5,827 nt of DNA from Candidatus Gottesmanbacteria bacterium. Lineage in GTDB: Bacteria; Patescibacteriota; Microgenomatia; 2-02-FULL-39-11. Below, one piece after another: positions 4,971-5,827 of this stretch; positions within the stretch are counted from its first letter, which is position 1, and the number at the start of each line of letters is the position of its first letter. The stretch spans positions 1 to 5,827 of the forward strand of contig JACQJU010000104.1 in the NCBI GenBank assembly GCA_016204905.1, written 5' to 3'. Below the pieces are notes generated by a model, which had not been told where the DNA came from, did not search any database, and saw nothing but the letters and a program-made list of their open reading frames with translations. A program made the position numbers and the translations under genes.

Positions 4971-5347
4971 TCGATACTGATGTTTTTATAGATTTTCTTC
5001 GTGGATACAACAGAAGAATCAAAGACATCTTTACCCAAGTTGAGGAAAAACATATTCATGGATATATTTCTCTCATAACTATTATCGAATTGTACGCAGG
5101 AAAAGATACCAAAAATGTGAGAAAACTCCGATCGCTAAATCAGCTTTTATCATTCTTTGAAGTAGTTATACCCAACATGCTTATGGCCAAACTTGCGGGT
5201 AAATTAAAAAGAGATTATGCCTTAAGCCTGGCAGATAGCATCATCGCATCTACCAATATATTGCTTGGTACCAGACTTCTCACCTTCAATGTTCGTCACT
5301 ACAGACTCGTTCCTGACCTCATGCTTTTTAAACTCAATAATGAATAG
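4955..5347 (+). CDS. vapC: PIN-domain toxin, VapC-like ribonuclease
   Basis: This 130-residue protein is a single PIN domain. Probable metal-binding acidic residues are Asp7 (with Asp9) in LIDTDVFIDFL, Glu45 in TIIELYAG and Asp94 in LADSIIAST. Asn112 in LTFNVRHYR stands where many VapC proteins have TRNVRHF. VapC toxins are Mg2+-dependent endoribonucleases that cut tRNA or rRNA and stop translation; the RNA target here cannot be told. All the key residues look intact, so the toxin is probably active. It overlaps the antitoxin by 16 nt and the following yggS-like gene by 8 nt, so the three are likely cotranscribed and translationally coupled. Confidence 0.9.
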   Translation: MEKVLIDTDVFIDFLRGYNRRIKDIFTQVEEKHIHGYISLITIIELYAGKDTKNVRKLRSLNQLLSFFEVVIPNMLMAKLAGKLKRDYALSLADSIIASTNILLGTRLLTFNVRHYRLVPDLMLFKLNNE

Positions 5348-5827
5348 TGTAAAAGAAAATTTACTCTCCTTCTTAAGTAAACTGCAATCATTTCAATCTG
5401 CAAAAAAACCCTCTATCCTCTTTACTACAAAATATATCAATAAATATCAATTTATATCATTTATCCACCTTTGTAACGAGTTAAAAATTTCCCCACTTAT
5501 TATCGGAGAAAACCGTGTCCAAGATGCCCAAGAAAAAATCGACTATTTAGCCTCGCAAGGGCAGCCCTTGCAAGCCCAGACCTTGCGGAAAACTTTCACC
5601 TTTTCTATGATCGGCAATCTCCAAAAAAACAAAACCAACAAAGCCCTATCTCTTTTTGACGAAATCCATGCCGTAGATACGATTGACTTAGCAAAACAAA
5701 TAAATAACAAGATATTAAACATTAATAATTTAAAGCGGGTGACAGGAGGCGGGGAGCCCCAACGCCGGGGTCCCCTTGTGGGTGGCGCTGGGGCTGCCGA
5801 CTGGCAGGACCCGCAAATTAAAATAAA
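5340..5827 (+). CDS. yggS: YggS/PLPBP family PLP-binding protein, 3' end beyond window
   Basis: The frame opens at ATG 5340, inside the end of vapC, and stays open to the window edge (162 residues seen; the family is about 220-240). YggS/PLPBP proteins bind pyridoxal 5'-phosphate on a lysine and help keep free PLP in balance; no enzyme activity is known. Matching segments are ILFTTKY with the likely PLP lysine Lys31, IGENRVQDAQEKI (55-67), FSMIGNLQKNK (88-98, standing for the usual WHFIGHLQxNK) and EIHAVDTIDLAKQI (108-121). Residues about 71-83 and about 133-158 look like extra segments encoded by palindromic G+C-rich DNA. The next conserved block (QVNxSxE) should begin just past the edge. 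No Shine-Dalgarno sequence is seen; coupling to vapC is likely. A pseudogene cannot be ruled out without the 3' end. Confidence 0.85.
   Translation, partial: MNSVKENLLSFLSKLQSFQSAKKPSILFTTKYINKYQFISFIHLCNELKISPLIIGENRVQDAQEKIDYLASQGQPLQAQTLRKTFTFSMIGNLQKNKTNKALSLFDEIHAVDTIDLAKQINNKILNINNLKRVTGGGEPQRRGPLVGGAGAADWQDPQIKI
5554..5587. repeat. Palindrome inside the yggS-like gene (first)
   Basis: GCAAGGGC-A-GCCCTTGC (5555-5571) is a perfect 8-bp inverted repeat around one base. CGCAAGG (5554-5560) can also pair with CCTTGCG (5581-5587). The segment is in frame and encodes roughly ASQGQPLQAQTLR, lying between the QEK helix and the strand before IGNLQ, where family members usually have a shorter stretch. 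Confidence 0.55.
5726..5820. repeat. G+C-rich inverted-repeat element inside the yggS-like gene
   Basis: The outer arms GCGGGT (5735-5740) and ACCCGC (5809-5814) are extended by TAATTT / AAATTA flanks (5726-5731, 5815-5820). Nested inside are an 11-bp stem with one mismatch (5756-5766 with 5784-5794), GGGGTCCCC (5767-5775), and the hairpin CTGCC-GACT-GGCAG (5794-5807). The 80 nt between the outer arms are about 78% G+C by my count, while the gene around it is strongly AT-rich. The element stays in frame and encodes a Gly/Arg/Pro-rich loop (about residues 133-158). No transposase is present. Confidence 0.72.

Noticed and set aside
1..5827. tRNA genes, CRISPR arrays, insertion sequences or attachment sites
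   Set aside because: No cloverleaf with a T-loop GGTTCRA motif, no regularly spaced identical repeats with unique spacers, and no transposase or integrase reading frame were seen.

Overview
The window reads as a stretch of an AT-leaning bacterial chromosome (no plasmid, phage or insertion-sequence genes). It carries a leucine-biosynthesis operon on the minus strand, a lone PHP-domain gene on the minus strand, and a divergent plus-strand operon with a VapBC-type toxin-antitoxin pair followed by a YggS/PLPBP-family gene cut by the window edge. Several traits would fit a candidate-phylum lineage such as Patescibacteria: few Shine-Dalgarno sites, promoters placed almost on the start codon, short G+C-rich palindromes inside genes, and intergenic runs of short degenerate repeats. 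That assignment is a weak inference, because no rRNA or marker gene is present.

Positions 1-3541 (minus strand, transcribed right to left): leuA (2393-3541), leuC (783-2204) and leuD (4-651). They encode 2-isopropylmalate synthase and the two subunits of isopropylmalate isomerase. leuB is not in the window. LeuA ends just before the usual C-terminal leucine-sensing domain. LeuC carries a repeat-derived in-frame insert. The leuA-leuC and leuC-leuD gaps hold degenerate repeats.

Positions 3541-3792: a leader region that looks like a complete leucine attenuator. In transcript order it has a promoter, a 17-codon leader peptide with seven leucines (MRQNLLLNLDFLLLGEI), a protector hairpin, an antiterminator arm lying over the end of the peptide, and a rho-independent terminator. 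Past the terminator come an AGGAGG site and then a strong 42-nt hairpin before the leuA ATG. The likely logic is that scarce charged leucyl-tRNA stalls the ribosome on the Leu codons, the antiterminator forms, and leuA-leuC-leuD are transcribed.

Positions 3793-4667: a PHP-family metal-dependent phosphoesterase gene, then a 95-bp divergent promoter region. Both promoters there place the -10 box exactly 9 nt before the ATG, as does the leader-peptide promoter, which predicts leaderless transcripts. The plus-strand promoter overlaps three 8-bp tandem repeats, a plausible operator for the ribbon-helix-helix antitoxin.

Positions 4668-5827 (plus strand): vapB-like, vapC-like and yggS-like genes, each overlapping the next. 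The yggS-like gene contains two palindromic G+C-rich segments that stay in frame, one of them about 80 nt and roughly 78% G+C. With the leuC insert, this suggests small palindromic elements that insert into surface loops of proteins without breaking the reading frame.
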